A stretch of DNA of 64,000 bases, taken from assembly GCF_022654015.1 (NCBI RefSeq), contig NZ_CP073063.1, positions 1,612,001 to 1,676,000 of the forward strand, read 5' to 3'. Each line of letters starts with the position of its first letter. The first letter of the stretch is position 1. This document shows positions 48,153 to 56,112 of this stretch, piece by piece. The notes beneath the pieces are model-generated. The model did not search any database and had not been told where the DNA came from. It saw only the letters and a program-made list of their open reading frames with translations. This DNA is from Brevundimonas diminuta (GTDB lineage: Bacteria; Pseudomonadota; Alphaproteobacteria; Caulobacterales; Caulobacteraceae). The position numbers and the translations under genes are program-made.

Positions 48153-48171
48153 CCGCTCTGGACCAGAGCGG
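48153..48171 (+). terminator. Attenuator hairpin
   Basis: CCGCTCTG and CAGAGCGG form an uninterrupted 8-bp stem over GAC. The downstream tract CTGTTCGCTCCTG is only mildly T-rich, so termination may be Rho-dependent or weak. Located 41 nt after the leader peptide stop. Confidence 0.5.
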
Positions 48172-48221
48172 CTGTTCGCTCCTGCACATATCGAATCCCA
48201 GAATGCCGAAAGCCCTTTTCC

Positions 48222-48980
48222 ATGCCCCATTCCCACCTTCAGCAAGTCTGGCCTGACATGGCCGACCTGACCCCCGAACAGCAGGCGCTGGCCGCCCTGC
48301 GCGCCGAGATCGACGGCATCGACGACCATATTCTGGCGCTGTTCGAGCAACGCCTGGCCATCGCCGCCACCGTCGGCCGGGCCAAGGACGCGCCCACCGG
48401 CCCGCACACCAAGCTGCGTCCCGATCGCGAGCAGACCGTCCTCTCGCGCATGCTTAAGCAGGCCAAGCCGGAGAACGCCGAGGCGGTCGAACATCTGTGG
48501 CGCGAGATCGTCGGATGGGGCCTGGCGCGCCAGGGCCGGCTTCAGGTCCAGGTCTGGGCCCCGATCGAACCGACCCGCGCCTATGACGGCGCGCGCCTGC
48601 GTTTCGGGGCCGCCGCCGACATCAAGATGGTGCGCGATCCGCAGAAGGCCCTGGCCTTCGCCGCCGAAGGCCACGGGATCGCCGTGCTGGCGATCAACAC
48701 AGAAGACGCCTGGTGGATGGGCCTGCGTCGCGAGTGGTCGATGCTGAGCGTGTTCGACGGCTACGGCGGCGAGACGCCGACGTCTTTGGCGGTGGGCAAG
48801 ATCGATCCGCCGGCTCTGCCCAAGGGCCGGCGCGTGGTGGTCACTGCGGGTGGGGACGCCGGCGACGGCGGCGGCGCGCGGCGCTGGGGCCTGAACACGC
48901 ATCACGGCTGGACCATTGCCCTGACCGACGCCGATCTGGCGCCGGGCGACGCAGAGGGTTGTGTCGGCGCGATCGGTTAG
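48222..48980 (+). CDS. Chorismate mutase (AroQ) with uncharacterised C-terminal domain
   Basis: 252 residues. The AroQ helical domain at about 20-100 shows LRAEIDGIDDHILALFEQRL, IAATVGRAKD and LRPDREQTVLSRML with the expected Arg, Lys and Glu active-site positions. It makes prephenate, the common precursor of Phe and Tyr. The remaining 150 residues are not PheA or TyrA catalytic sequence and are unrecognised. A second Met at 48258 could be the start. Confidence 0.82.
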   Translation: MPHSHLQQVWPDMADLTPEQQALAALRAEIDGIDDHILALFEQRLAIAATVGRAKDAPTGPHTKLRPDREQTVLSRMLKQAKPENAEAVEHLWREIVGWGLARQGRLQVQVWAPIEPTRAYDGARLRFGAAADIKMVRDPQKALAFAAEGHGIAVLAINTEDAWWMGLRREWSMLSVFDGYGGETPTSLAVGKIDPPALPKGRRVVVTAGGDAGDGGGARRWGLNTHHGWTIALTDADLAPGDAEGCVGAIG

Positions 48981-49368
48981 CCCCGTCCGCGTTTGAGGCA
49001 AACCCGAGTTCTTGACTGGCGGCTGCTATGCAATCGCCGCCAGCCATTCATTTCGTCTAAGCGAAATCGCATCTTTTCAACGGCTTGACGGACGGTATCG
49101 GCTTTTTGCTGAGCCCGACGTTAAACGCGGTTATGATGCCGGCTCGGTCTTTGACAGCGCCATTCCTCGACGAGACTCCGGCTCGTTCCACTGTTTTCCC
49201 GAGTCCAGCCTTCAGGCCCGAACTGCACTTCGTTGCACAGTGCAATTCGGGCTCTGTTGTTTTCCTCAACGAAAACAACGATGCGCCGCGTCAATTGCAC
49301 GCCATTGCACCACTTTTCACACGTGCAATTCGCCGGCTTATGTCCAGAAACGGATGCGGCCCTTCTTT
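48981..49368. promoter_or_regulatory. Intergenic region with TTGCAC repeats
   Basis: 388 nt without a supported gene. Contains a hairpin (49216-49252, GCCCGAACTGCAC with GTGCAATTCGGGC, one mismatch) followed by T-rich sequence, the perfect palindrome TTGCACAGTGCAA (49233-49245), TTGCAC at 49295 and 49305 (10-nt period), and GTGCAATTCG again at 49323. The hairpin may end the chorismate mutase transcript; the half sites look like operator repeats. Confidence 0.5.
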
Positions 49369-50241
49369 TCAGACCGCCATATTGTCGATCAAGCGCGTCT
49401 TGCCCAGCCAGGCGGCGGCCAGGATGCGGGCGGGGGCGTCGACGATGTCGTTGCGGAACGGCGTCAGGTCCTCGGCGTGGCGAATGGCGACGTAATCGAC
49501 CCGATCAAACCCGGCTTTCAAAAGGGCGGCATAGGCTTCACGCTCGACGCCGGGCAGGGGGCGGCCGCTCGAGGCATGGACGCCAGCCTCCGCCAGAATG
49601 CCGTTCAGACGGCGCGCGGTCTCAAGCTCAGCCTCCGACAGATAGGCGTTGCGTGACGACAGGGCCAGGCCCCAGCCGTCCCGCTCCGTCGGCGCCCCGA
49701 CGATCTCGACCGGCAGGTCCAGGTCGCGCACGAACCGACGAACGACCATCAGCTGTTGGTAGTCCTTCTCGCCGAAAACGGCGACATCAGGCTGCACCTG
49801 GTTGAACAGCTTGGTGACGACCAGGGCGACCCCACCGAACATCTGAGGCCGGAAATCACCCTCGAGACCCAGCGCCGGCCCGGCGACGGCGACGCTGGTC
49901 GCAAAGCCTTCCGGATACATCGCGTCGGCTGAGGGCGCGAACATCAGGTGGCAGCCGGCGCCGGACAGCAGACGGGCGTCTTCCTCCTGCTGGCGGGGAT
50001 ATTTGCCCAAATCCTCATGCGCCGCGAACTGGGTCGGATTGACGAAGTTGGAGGCGACGACGCGGTCGGCGCGGCGCGCGGCCTCGCGCACCAGGGTCAG
50101 GTGGCCCTCATGCAGGGCGCCCATGGTCGGAACCATGCCGACGCTCAGGCCTTGACGTTTCCAGTCCCGGACGATCGCCCGCAGGTCGGCGACGGCGCGG
50201 ACGACGGCCAAAGAAGGGAACGGGGGTGCGGCGTCTATCAT
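49369..50241 (-). CDS. panC: Pantothenate synthetase PanC
   Basis: 290 residues from ATG 50241. Joins pantoate and beta-alanine using ATP. VPTMGALHEGHLTLV carries the HIGH-type motif, FVNPTQF and GEKDYQQL bind substrates, and LSSRNAYLS is the KMSKS-like region. Divergent from the SPOR lipoprotein gene. Confidence 0.95.
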   Translation of the reverse strand: MIDAAPPFPSLAVVRAVADLRAIVRDWKRQGLSVGMVPTMGALHEGHLTLVREAARRADRVVASNFVNPTQFAAHEDLGKYPRQQEEDARLLSGAGCHLMFAPSADAMYPEGFATSVAVAGPALGLEGDFRPQMFGGVALVVTKLFNQVQPDVAVFGEKDYQQLMVVRRFVRDLDLPVEIVGAPTERDGWGLALSSRNAYLSEAELETARRLNGILAEAGVHASSGRPLPGVEREAYAALLKAGFDRVDYVAIRHAEDLTPFRNDIVDAPARILAAAWLGKTRLIDNMAV

Positions 50242-50316
50242 GATGAAGCGATTAACCTTTCCGCTTAAGCCTGTTGATGCACCAGACCGCAAATTCTGGG
50301 CTCTAGGGTCGTGCTT

Positions 50317-50973
50317 ATGACGCCCGCAGAAGCGACCCGTCCAGTTCTGATCGCCCTGGCCTTCGCCAGCAGCCTCGCCGTCGCCGGCTGCGGCGCGGTG
50401 GACAGCGATCCCCATCGATTCAGCACGATGGCCGAGAACGTCGCGGCGATCGACATTCCGCTCTCGGCCCGCGATCGCGAAACCCGGCATGCCGTGGCTG
50501 AAAAGGCCGGACTGCGGCCCGTGCGCTTCACGCCGGCCAAGGTGGCGGTCATGGATCCCCACGCCATGTGGGACGCCCGAGACGTCCAGGCAGGCCTTCG
50601 CCCCGTCGGTGAAGATGCAGGCCTGCGGGACGCAATTGTCCGGGCTGCCTCGCCCGCGGTTCTCAAAGCCGTGGCGGATGAGGCGATCTCGCGGGCGCAG
50701 GCCCCCGTCTTGCGTCCCGCCAGCCTCAAGACGCCCGAAACCGGGCGAACGATCCAACTGGGCGCCTATTCCAGTGCGGCCGGCGCGCGTCAGGCCTGGG
50801 ATCGGATGAAGGCCACGTCAGACCTGTCGGGATTGTCGCCGATCTATCAGGAGGTCGAGGTGGGCGGCCGTCGGCTGACGCGGCTGAAGGTCGGGCCGGT
50901 CTCCACCGAAACCGCCGCTGCGGTCTGCCGCTCCGCCGCTGTCGGCGACGCCTGGTGCGCGCGTAACAGCTGA
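50317..50973 (+). CDS. SPOR-domain lipoprotein
   Basis: 218 residues from ATG 50317 with lipobox AVAGC (C25). The middle is linker-like, and the C-terminal 75 residues (TIQLGAYSSAAGARQAWDRMK, LTRLKVGPVSTETAAAVC) form a SPOR domain, which binds denuded peptidoglycan glycans at division sites. Upstream of mipZ, another division gene. Confidence 0.82.
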   Translation: MTPAEATRPVLIALAFASSLAVAGCGAVDSDPHRFSTMAENVAAIDIPLSARDRETRHAVAEKAGLRPVRFTPAKVAVMDPHAMWDARDVQAGLRPVGEDAGLRDAIVRAASPAVLKAVADEAISRAQAPVLRPASLKTPETGRTIQLGAYSSAAGARQAWDRMKATSDLSGLSPIYQEVEVGGRRLTRLKVGPVSTETAAAVCRSAAVGDAWCARNS

Positions 50974-51004
50974 CCGACCCCGGTTCGCCGTCCACAGGTC
51001 TGCG

Positions 51005-51096
51005 TTAAGGTTCCGTTGACGTTTGGCGCTTTGAGGCCGAGTCTCGCCTGACCTAGAACCGCGCAGTCTGAGTCGCGCGGTCGGCACAGAGGATTC
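51005..51096 (+). promoter_or_regulatory. mipZ promoter region with GANTC (CcrM) sites
   Basis: Three GANTC sites in 58 nt (GAGTC at 51039 and 51070, GATTC at 51092) directly before the mipZ ATG, plus TTAA-N7-TTGAC at 51005, one mismatch from a CtrA box. In Caulobacter, mipZ is reported to be controlled by GcrA and CcrM methylation; the cluster suggests the same here. Confidence 0.6.
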
Positions 51097-51102
51097 CCTC
51101 GA

Positions 51103-51939
51103 ATGACGCAGCCGCATGTGATCGTCCTCGGCAACGAAAAGGGCGGGGCGGGCAAGTCCACCCTGGCCATCCACATCGTCACCGGCCTGCTGCACGCCGG
51201 GCGCTCGGTGGCGATCATCGATCTGGACCTGCGCCAGCGCTCGATGCAGCGCTTCTTCCAGAACCGCGCCGCCTGGCTGGCCGCGAACGGTCACGAGCTT
51301 CCCCAACCCTTCGTGCCTGACATGGGCGACGGCAAGGCCCTGGCCAAGGCGGACGTCGCCGACCAGATCGCCACCTTCGAGCGCGCTTTCGACGAGGCGG
51401 CGGCGCGGGGCGTCGATTGCATCCTGATCGACACGCCCGGCGGCGATACGGCGGTCTCGAACGCCGCCCACGCCCGCGCCGATCAGATCGTGACGCCGAT
51501 GAACGACAGCTTCGTCGATTTCGACCTGCTGGGCGACGTCGATCCGGTCACCCTGGAACTGCTGAAACCCTCCATCTATTCCGAGAGCGTCTGGGAGGCG
51601 CGCAAGCAGCGCGCTATCGCCCAGGGTCGCCACGCGACGATCGACTGGCTGGTGGTCACCAATCGCCTCGCCGTCGCAGAGGCCCGCAACCGCAAGCGTC
51701 TGGAAGAACGGATGACCAAGCTGGCCAAACGCGTCGGCTTCCGCGTCGGTCCGGGCCTGCGGGACCGGGTCATCTATCGCGAGTTGTTCCCCTTCGGCCT
51801 GACGGTGGCGGACCTGTCGAACGACATCCGGCCGGTCGCGGTGTCCCTGGCCCACGTCGCTGCGCGTCAGGAAATGCGCAATCTGATGATGGCCATGGGT
51901 CTGGAGCAGGTTCTCAGCCCTTTGGACGTGGCGGCCTGA
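51103..51939 (+). CDS. mipZ: Division-plane positioning ATPase MipZ
   Basis: 278 residues, ParA/MinD superfamily. Deviant Walker A KGGAGKST at 13-20 with signature K13, IIDLDLRQRSMQRFF after it, and CILIDTPGGDTAVS as Walker B/switch II. The insertion and the C-terminal AARQEMRNLMMAMGLE match MipZ rather than ParA. MipZ forms a gradient from ParB at the poles and inhibits FtsZ assembly, placing division at midcell. Confidence 0.93.
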   Translation: MTQPHVIVLGNEKGGAGKSTLAIHIVTGLLHAGRSVAIIDLDLRQRSMQRFFQNRAAWLAANGHELPQPFVPDMGDGKALAKADVADQIATFERAFDEAAARGVDCILIDTPGGDTAVSNAAHARADQIVTPMNDSFVDFDLLGDVDPVTLELLKPSIYSESVWEARKQRAIAQGRHATIDWLVVTNRLAVAEARNRKRLEERMTKLAKRVGFRVGPGLRDRVIYRELFPFGLTVADLSNDIRPVAVSLAHVAARQEMRNLMMAMGLEQVLSPLDVAA

Positions 51940-51946
51940 TCGCCTG

Positions 51947-52375
51947 ATGGGTTTGATCTGGCTGGCCTTGGCGGCGATCGCCGTTTGGGCGCTGGTGCGG
52001 CTGGGCCGACAGACCGAGCGACGCGGGCGCGCTCACTGGCGCGTGACGGCGACCCTGCTGGGTGCGGTTCTGTTGGCCGGCGGCGCGCTAGCGGCGTTTC
52101 GGGGATCATGGCTGACGGCGGCGGCTCTGGCCGTGTCAGGGCTCTATCTGGCCTGGTCGTCCCGGCAGCGATCGATCATCCGATCCGAACCCATCAGCGA
52201 AGCGGACGCCCGCGCCGTGCTGGGCGTCGGGCCAGCCGCGACCGAGGCCGAAATCCGTTCGGCCTGGAAACGCGCCATGGCCCGCGCCCATCCCGATCAG
52301 GGCGGCACGGAGGGGCTGGCGACGCGCGTCAACGCCGCGCGCGATCGACTGCTCGCAAAATACCGGCGCCGCTAA
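51947..52375 (+). CDS. J-domain membrane protein
   Basis: 142 residues: two N-terminal hydrophobic segments (about 3-17 and 33-70) and a C-terminal J domain (about 83-142) with HPD at 115-117, the motif that stimulates DnaK ATPase. The gene lies 7 nt after mipZ. Probably a co-chaperone at the inner membrane. Confidence 0.85.
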   Translation: MGLIWLALAAIAVWALVRLGRQTERRGRAHWRVTATLLGAVLLAGGALAAFRGSWLTAAALAVSGLYLAWSSRQRSIIRSEPISEADARAVLGVGPAATEAEIRSAWKRAMARAHPDQGGTEGLATRVNAARDRLLAKYRRR

Positions 52376-52506
52376 GCGCTCTCAGGACAGCATCCCTGCG
52401 GTCGTGGAGTTGGTCCGACGCACAAGCACCCACCACCTCCGCTTGCCCTCGGGTAAGTCTGGGCTTACGGGTCCGCGCTCTTGATCAATGATTCAGGGAG
52501 CGGTCG

Positions 52507-53448
52507 ATGACCCTCGCACTTCTGTTTCCGGGACAGGGCAGCCAGGCCGTCGGCATGGGCGCGCAACTGGCGGACGCCTTCCAATCCGCTCGCGACGTCT
52601 TCGCCGAGGTGGATGAGGCGCTGGGCCAGAAACTGTCGGTGCTGATGCGCGAAGGGCCCGAGGACCAACTGACCCTGACGGAGAACGCCCAGCCCGCCCT
52701 GATGGCGGTGTCCGTGGCGGCGATCCGGGCGTTGAAGGCCGAGTTCGGTTTCGACGTGGCGACGGCCGCCTATGTCGCCGGTCACTCGCTTGGCGAATAT
52801 TCGGCGCTGGCGGCGGCGGGCGCGATCTCGCTGTCGGATACGGCGCGGCTGCTGAAGCTGCGCGGCCAGGCCATGCAGCGCGCCGTGCCGGTGGGGCAGG
52901 GGGCGATGGCCTCGCTGATCGGACCCAAGACCGACCTCGCGCTGGCGGAAGCGGCCGCGGCGGCCGGGTCGGAGGTCGGCGTCTGTGTGGTCGCGAATGA
53001 CAACAACAACGGCAACATCGTCATCTCGGGCGAGAAGGCCGCTGTGGACCGGGCCATAGAGAAGGCCAAGGAACTGGGCGCGCGGGCGATCCCGCTGAAC
53101 GTCTCGGCGCCCTTCCACTGCCCGCTGATGCAGCCGGCGGCGGACGAGATGGCGGCGGCCCTGGCTTCGGCGACCATCACAGCGCCGGTCGTGCCCGTCG
53201 TCGCCAACGTTCTGGCGCGACCGGAGAGCGATCCGGAAGTCATCCGCCGCCTTCTGGTCGAGCAAGTCACCGGCCGGGTACGCTGGCGCGAAAGCATGGA
53301 GTGGATGGCCGGTGAAGGCGGTGTCACGCGCTTCGTTGAGATTGGCTCGGGCAAGGTGCTGACCGGTATGGCCAAGCGGATCGCCCCGGACGCCGAGGCC
53401 CTGCCGCTAAATACGCCGGAAGAGCTCGAAGCCTTCGCCAGGGGGTGA
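52507..53448 (+). CDS. fabD: Malonyl-CoA:ACP transacylase FabD
   Basis: 313 residues. FPGQGSQ near the N-terminus, GHSLGEYSAL with nucleophile S94, and later NVSAPFHCPLM with the catalytic-type His. Loads malonate onto ACP for fatty-acid elongation. First of the fabD-fabG-acpP-fabF cluster. Confidence 0.96.
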   Translation: MTLALLFPGQGSQAVGMGAQLADAFQSARDVFAEVDEALGQKLSVLMREGPEDQLTLTENAQPALMAVSVAAIRALKAEFGFDVATAAYVAGHSLGEYSALAAAGAISLSDTARLLKLRGQAMQRAVPVGQGAMASLIGPKTDLALAEAAAAAGSEVGVCVVANDNNNGNIVISGEKAAVDRAIEKAKELGARAIPLNVSAPFHCPLMQPAADEMAAALASATITAPVVPVVANVLARPESDPEVIRRLLVEQVTGRVRWRESMEWMAGEGGVTRFVEIGSGKVLTGMAKRIAPDAEALPLNTPEELEAFARG

Positions 53449-53536
53449 CGCGGGGCGCGTGGCGACGGCTTCGTCACGCGACTTTGCTTTTCCTCGTCAC
53501 TCGACACTAATCACTCGCCACTTCGGAGAGACATAA

Positions 53537-54277
53537 ATGTTCAATCTTGCAGGCAAGACCGCGCTGGTGACCGGCGCGACGGGAGGGATCGGCGGGGCAG
53601 TGGCGCGGGCGCTGCATGCTCAGGGCGCGACCGTGGTGTTGTCAGGCACGCGCGAGGCGGTGCTGGCGGATCTGGCCAAGGAACTGGGGGAGCGGGCGCA
53701 TTTCGCCACGGCGAACCTGTCGGATCCCGAGTCGGTCGACAATCTGGTCGCTGCGGCCGAGACGGCGGCGGGCGCGTCGTTGGACATCATGGTCGCCAAC
53801 GCCGGTATCACCAAGGACGGCCTGCTGATGCGGATGAAGGATGAGGACTTTCAGTCCGTCCTGACCGTCAATCTGGAAAGCTATTTCCGCCTGACCCGCG
53901 CGGCGGTGAAGGGCATGATGAAGCGCCGTTCGGGGCGAATCATCGGCGTCACCTCGGTCGTCGGCGTGACCGGCAACCCGGGCCAGACCAACTATTCGGC
54001 GTCCAAGGCCGGGATGATCGGCTTTTCCAAGTCGCTGGCGCAGGAGGTCGGGTCGCGCGGCATCACCGTCAACTGCATCGCGCCGGGCTTCATCGCCTCG
54101 CCCATGACCGACGTGCTGAACGATCAGCAGCGCGAGACCATTCTGACCAAGATTCCGGCGGGCCGGCTGGGTTCGGGCGACGAGATCGCCGCCGCCGCCG
54201 TCTATCTGTCGTCCGACGAAGCCGCCTATGTGACGGGCCAGACACTGCACGTGAACGGCGGGATGGCGATGATCTGA
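53537..54277 (+). CDS. fabG: 3-oxoacyl-ACP reductase FabG
   Basis: 246 residues, a short-chain dehydrogenase. TGATGGIG (12-19) binds NADPH; catalytic S140, Y153 and K157 (YSASK); NAG at 88-90. Reduces beta-ketoacyl-ACP. Confidence 0.96.
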   Translation: MFNLAGKTALVTGATGGIGGAVARALHAQGATVVLSGTREAVLADLAKELGERAHFATANLSDPESVDNLVAAAETAAGASLDIMVANAGITKDGLLMRMKDEDFQSVLTVNLESYFRLTRAAVKGMMKRRSGRIIGVTSVVGVTGNPGQTNYSASKAGMIGFSKSLAQEVGSRGITVNCIAPGFIASPMTDVLNDQQRETILTKIPAGRLGSGDEIAAAAVYLSSDEAAYVTGQTLHVNGGMAMI

Positions 54278-54448
54278 TCGTCATCACGTCACGCAACAGA
54301 CTATTTCCTGCCCGAAAGGCTGTGCTAAAGGGCAGGGATGCATTGTCGATCACAGCCTTCGGGCTTGCGTCGCCAACGCTGCCGTGAGACGGCGATTTCT
54401 GAGCTACCCCCGCCTCTACGGCGATTTCAAACAGGCAGAGAGACACTC

Positions 54449-54688
54449 ATGTCCGACACCCTCGAGCGCGTTCGCAAGATCGTCATCGACCATCTGGACG
54501 CCGATCCGGACAAGGTCACCGAAAAGGCCAGCTTCATCGACGACCTGGGCGCCGACTCGCTCGACAACGTCGAGCTGGTGATGGCCTTCGAAGAAGAATT
54601 CGACATCGAGATCCCGGATGACGCCGCCGAGCACATCCAGACGGTCGGCGATGCGGTCAAGTTCATCGACGAAAAGTCGGCCGGCTGA
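54449..54688 (+). CDS. acpP: Acyl carrier protein
   Basis: 79 residues from ATG 54449. Acidic four-helix protein with [10 protein letters not shown], where S37 takes the phosphopantetheine. The 171-nt gap from fabG and a terminator after it suggest its own strong promoter. Confidence 0.97.
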   Translation: MSDTLERVRKIVIDHLDADPDKVTEKASFIDDLGADSLDNVELVMAFEEEFDIEIPDDAAEHIQTVGDAVKFIDEKSAG

Positions 54689-54730
54689 TCTCAGTCGCCG
54701 ATATCGGCCGAACAGGCTGACGGTTCACAG

Positions 54731-54770
54731 GGCCGCCCGGCGCTCCTAGCGGAGACGCCCGGCGGCCTTT
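54731..54770 (+). terminator. Strong terminator-type hairpin between acpP and fabF
   Basis: A three-step stem, GGCCGCC/GGCGGCC, GGCG/CGCC and CTCC/GGAG, closes a TAGC loop, interrupted only by single mismatched or unpaired bases, then TTTACTGTTTC follows. It probably makes acpP mRNA more abundant than fabF mRNA. Confidence 0.8.
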
Positions 54771-54839
54771 ACTGTTTCTGACCCGCGCGAATCCGCGATG
54801 ATTCCGAAGGGTCGGGCTGGAGATAAGGGAGCACGCACC

Positions 54840-56111
54840 ATGCGCCGCGTCGTCGTTACGGGCATCGGTCTGCTGACCCCCCTGGGTTGGGGCGTCGAGA
54901 AGAGCTGGAAGGGCATTGTCGAGGGACGATCGGGCATCGGTCCGATCACGGCCTTCGACACCGAGGGCTATGGCTGCACCATTGCCGGCGAAGTGCCGAG
55001 CGTGGATGGACGCGGCGGCGGCGGCGAGGGCGACTTCGACCCCGACAAGATCATGTCCGCCAAGGACCGCAAGCGTGTCGACGACTTCATCCTGTACGCC
55101 ATCGCGGCGGCGGACGAGGCCTTGGCGGATGCGAACTGGAAGCCTGAAACAGACGAGGACAAGGAGCGCACCGGCGTGATGGTGGGCTCCGGCATCGGCG
55201 GCCTGGGCCCCATCGCCGACACGGCCATCGTCCTGAAGGAACAGGGCGTGCGTCGCGTCAGCCCCTTCTTCATCCCCAGCGCCCTGATCAATCTGGCCGG
55301 CGGCCAGATCTCGATCCGCCACGGCCTGAAGGGGCCGAACCATGCGGCCGTCACCGCCTGCGCCACCGGCGCCCACGCCATCGGCGACGCGGCCCGGATG
55401 ATCGCGCTGGACGACGCGGACGTGATGGTGGCGGGCGGGGCCGAAAGCTCGGTCGTGCCGATCGGCATCGCGGGCTTCCTGGCCTGCAAGGCGCTGTGCA
55501 CCGCCTATAACGACACGCCTGAGAAGGCGTCGCGTCCCTATGATCGGGGCCATGCAGGCTTCGTCATGGGCGAGGGCGCCGGCATCCTGGTGCTGGAAGA
55601 ATACGAACACGCCAAGGCGCGCGGGGCTAAAATCTATGCCGAGGTCGTGGGTTACGGCATGAGCGGCGACGCCTATCACATCACCGCGCCGTCCGAGGAC
55701 GGCGAAGGCGGGGTGCGGGCCATGAAGGCGGCGCTGAAGCGGGCCGGTCTGCAGCCGTCGGACCTGGACTACGTCAACGCCCACGGCACCTCGACCATGG
55801 CCGACTGGATCGAGTTGAAGGGGATCGAGGGGCTGGTCGGCGATCACGCGCAGAACCTGACCGTCTCTTCGACCAAGTCGATGACTGGCCACCTGCTGGG
55901 CGCGGCGGGCGCCATCGAGGCGGCCTTCTGCGTGCTGGCGATACGCGATCAGATCGCGCCGCCGACGATCAATCTGGACGACCCCGAGATGGAAACGCCC
56001 ATCGACCTGGTCCCCAACACCGCCAAGCCGATGAAGATCGCTGTGGCCATGTCCAACAGCTTCGGCTTCGGGGGCACCAACGCCTCGGTGATCTTCAAGA
56101 AGGTCGACTGA
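54840..56111 (+). CDS. fabF: Beta-ketoacyl-ACP synthase II FabF
   Basis: 423 residues from ATG 54840. Thiolase fold with nucleophile C174 (TACATGAHA), and the two His in NAHGTST and TGHLLGAAG. Elongates acyl chains, including unsaturated ones. A GEGD-type glycine insert at about 57-66. Abuts mltG (1-nt gap). Confidence 0.95.
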   Translation: MRRVVVTGIGLLTPLGWGVEKSWKGIVEGRSGIGPITAFDTEGYGCTIAGEVPSVDGRGGGGEGDFDPDKIMSAKDRKRVDDFILYAIAAADEALADANWKPETDEDKERTGVMVGSGIGGLGPIADTAIVLKEQGVRRVSPFFIPSALINLAGGQISIRHGLKGPNHAAVTACATGAHAIGDAARMIALDDADVMVAGGAESSVVPIGIAGFLACKALCTAYNDTPEKASRPYDRGHAGFVMGEGAGILVLEEYEHAKARGAKIYAEVVGYGMSGDAYHITAPSEDGEGGVRAMKAALKRAGLQPSDLDYVNAHGTSTMADWIELKGIEGLVGDHAQNLTVSSTKSMTGHLLGAAGAIEAAFCVLAIRDQIAPPTINLDDPEMETPIDLVPNTAKPMKIAVAMSNSFGFGGTNASVIFKKVD

Positions 56112-56112
56112 G

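Noticed and set aside
49295..49310. Sigma-54 promoter (TTGCAC and TTGCA)
   Set aside because: The spacing between elements is one nucleotide short and the -24 GG is missing.
49085..49495. 136-codon plus-strand frame upstream of panC
   Set aside because: It overlaps the panC 3' end, has no ribosome site and its composition is unlike protein; the DNA shows operator-like repeats instead.
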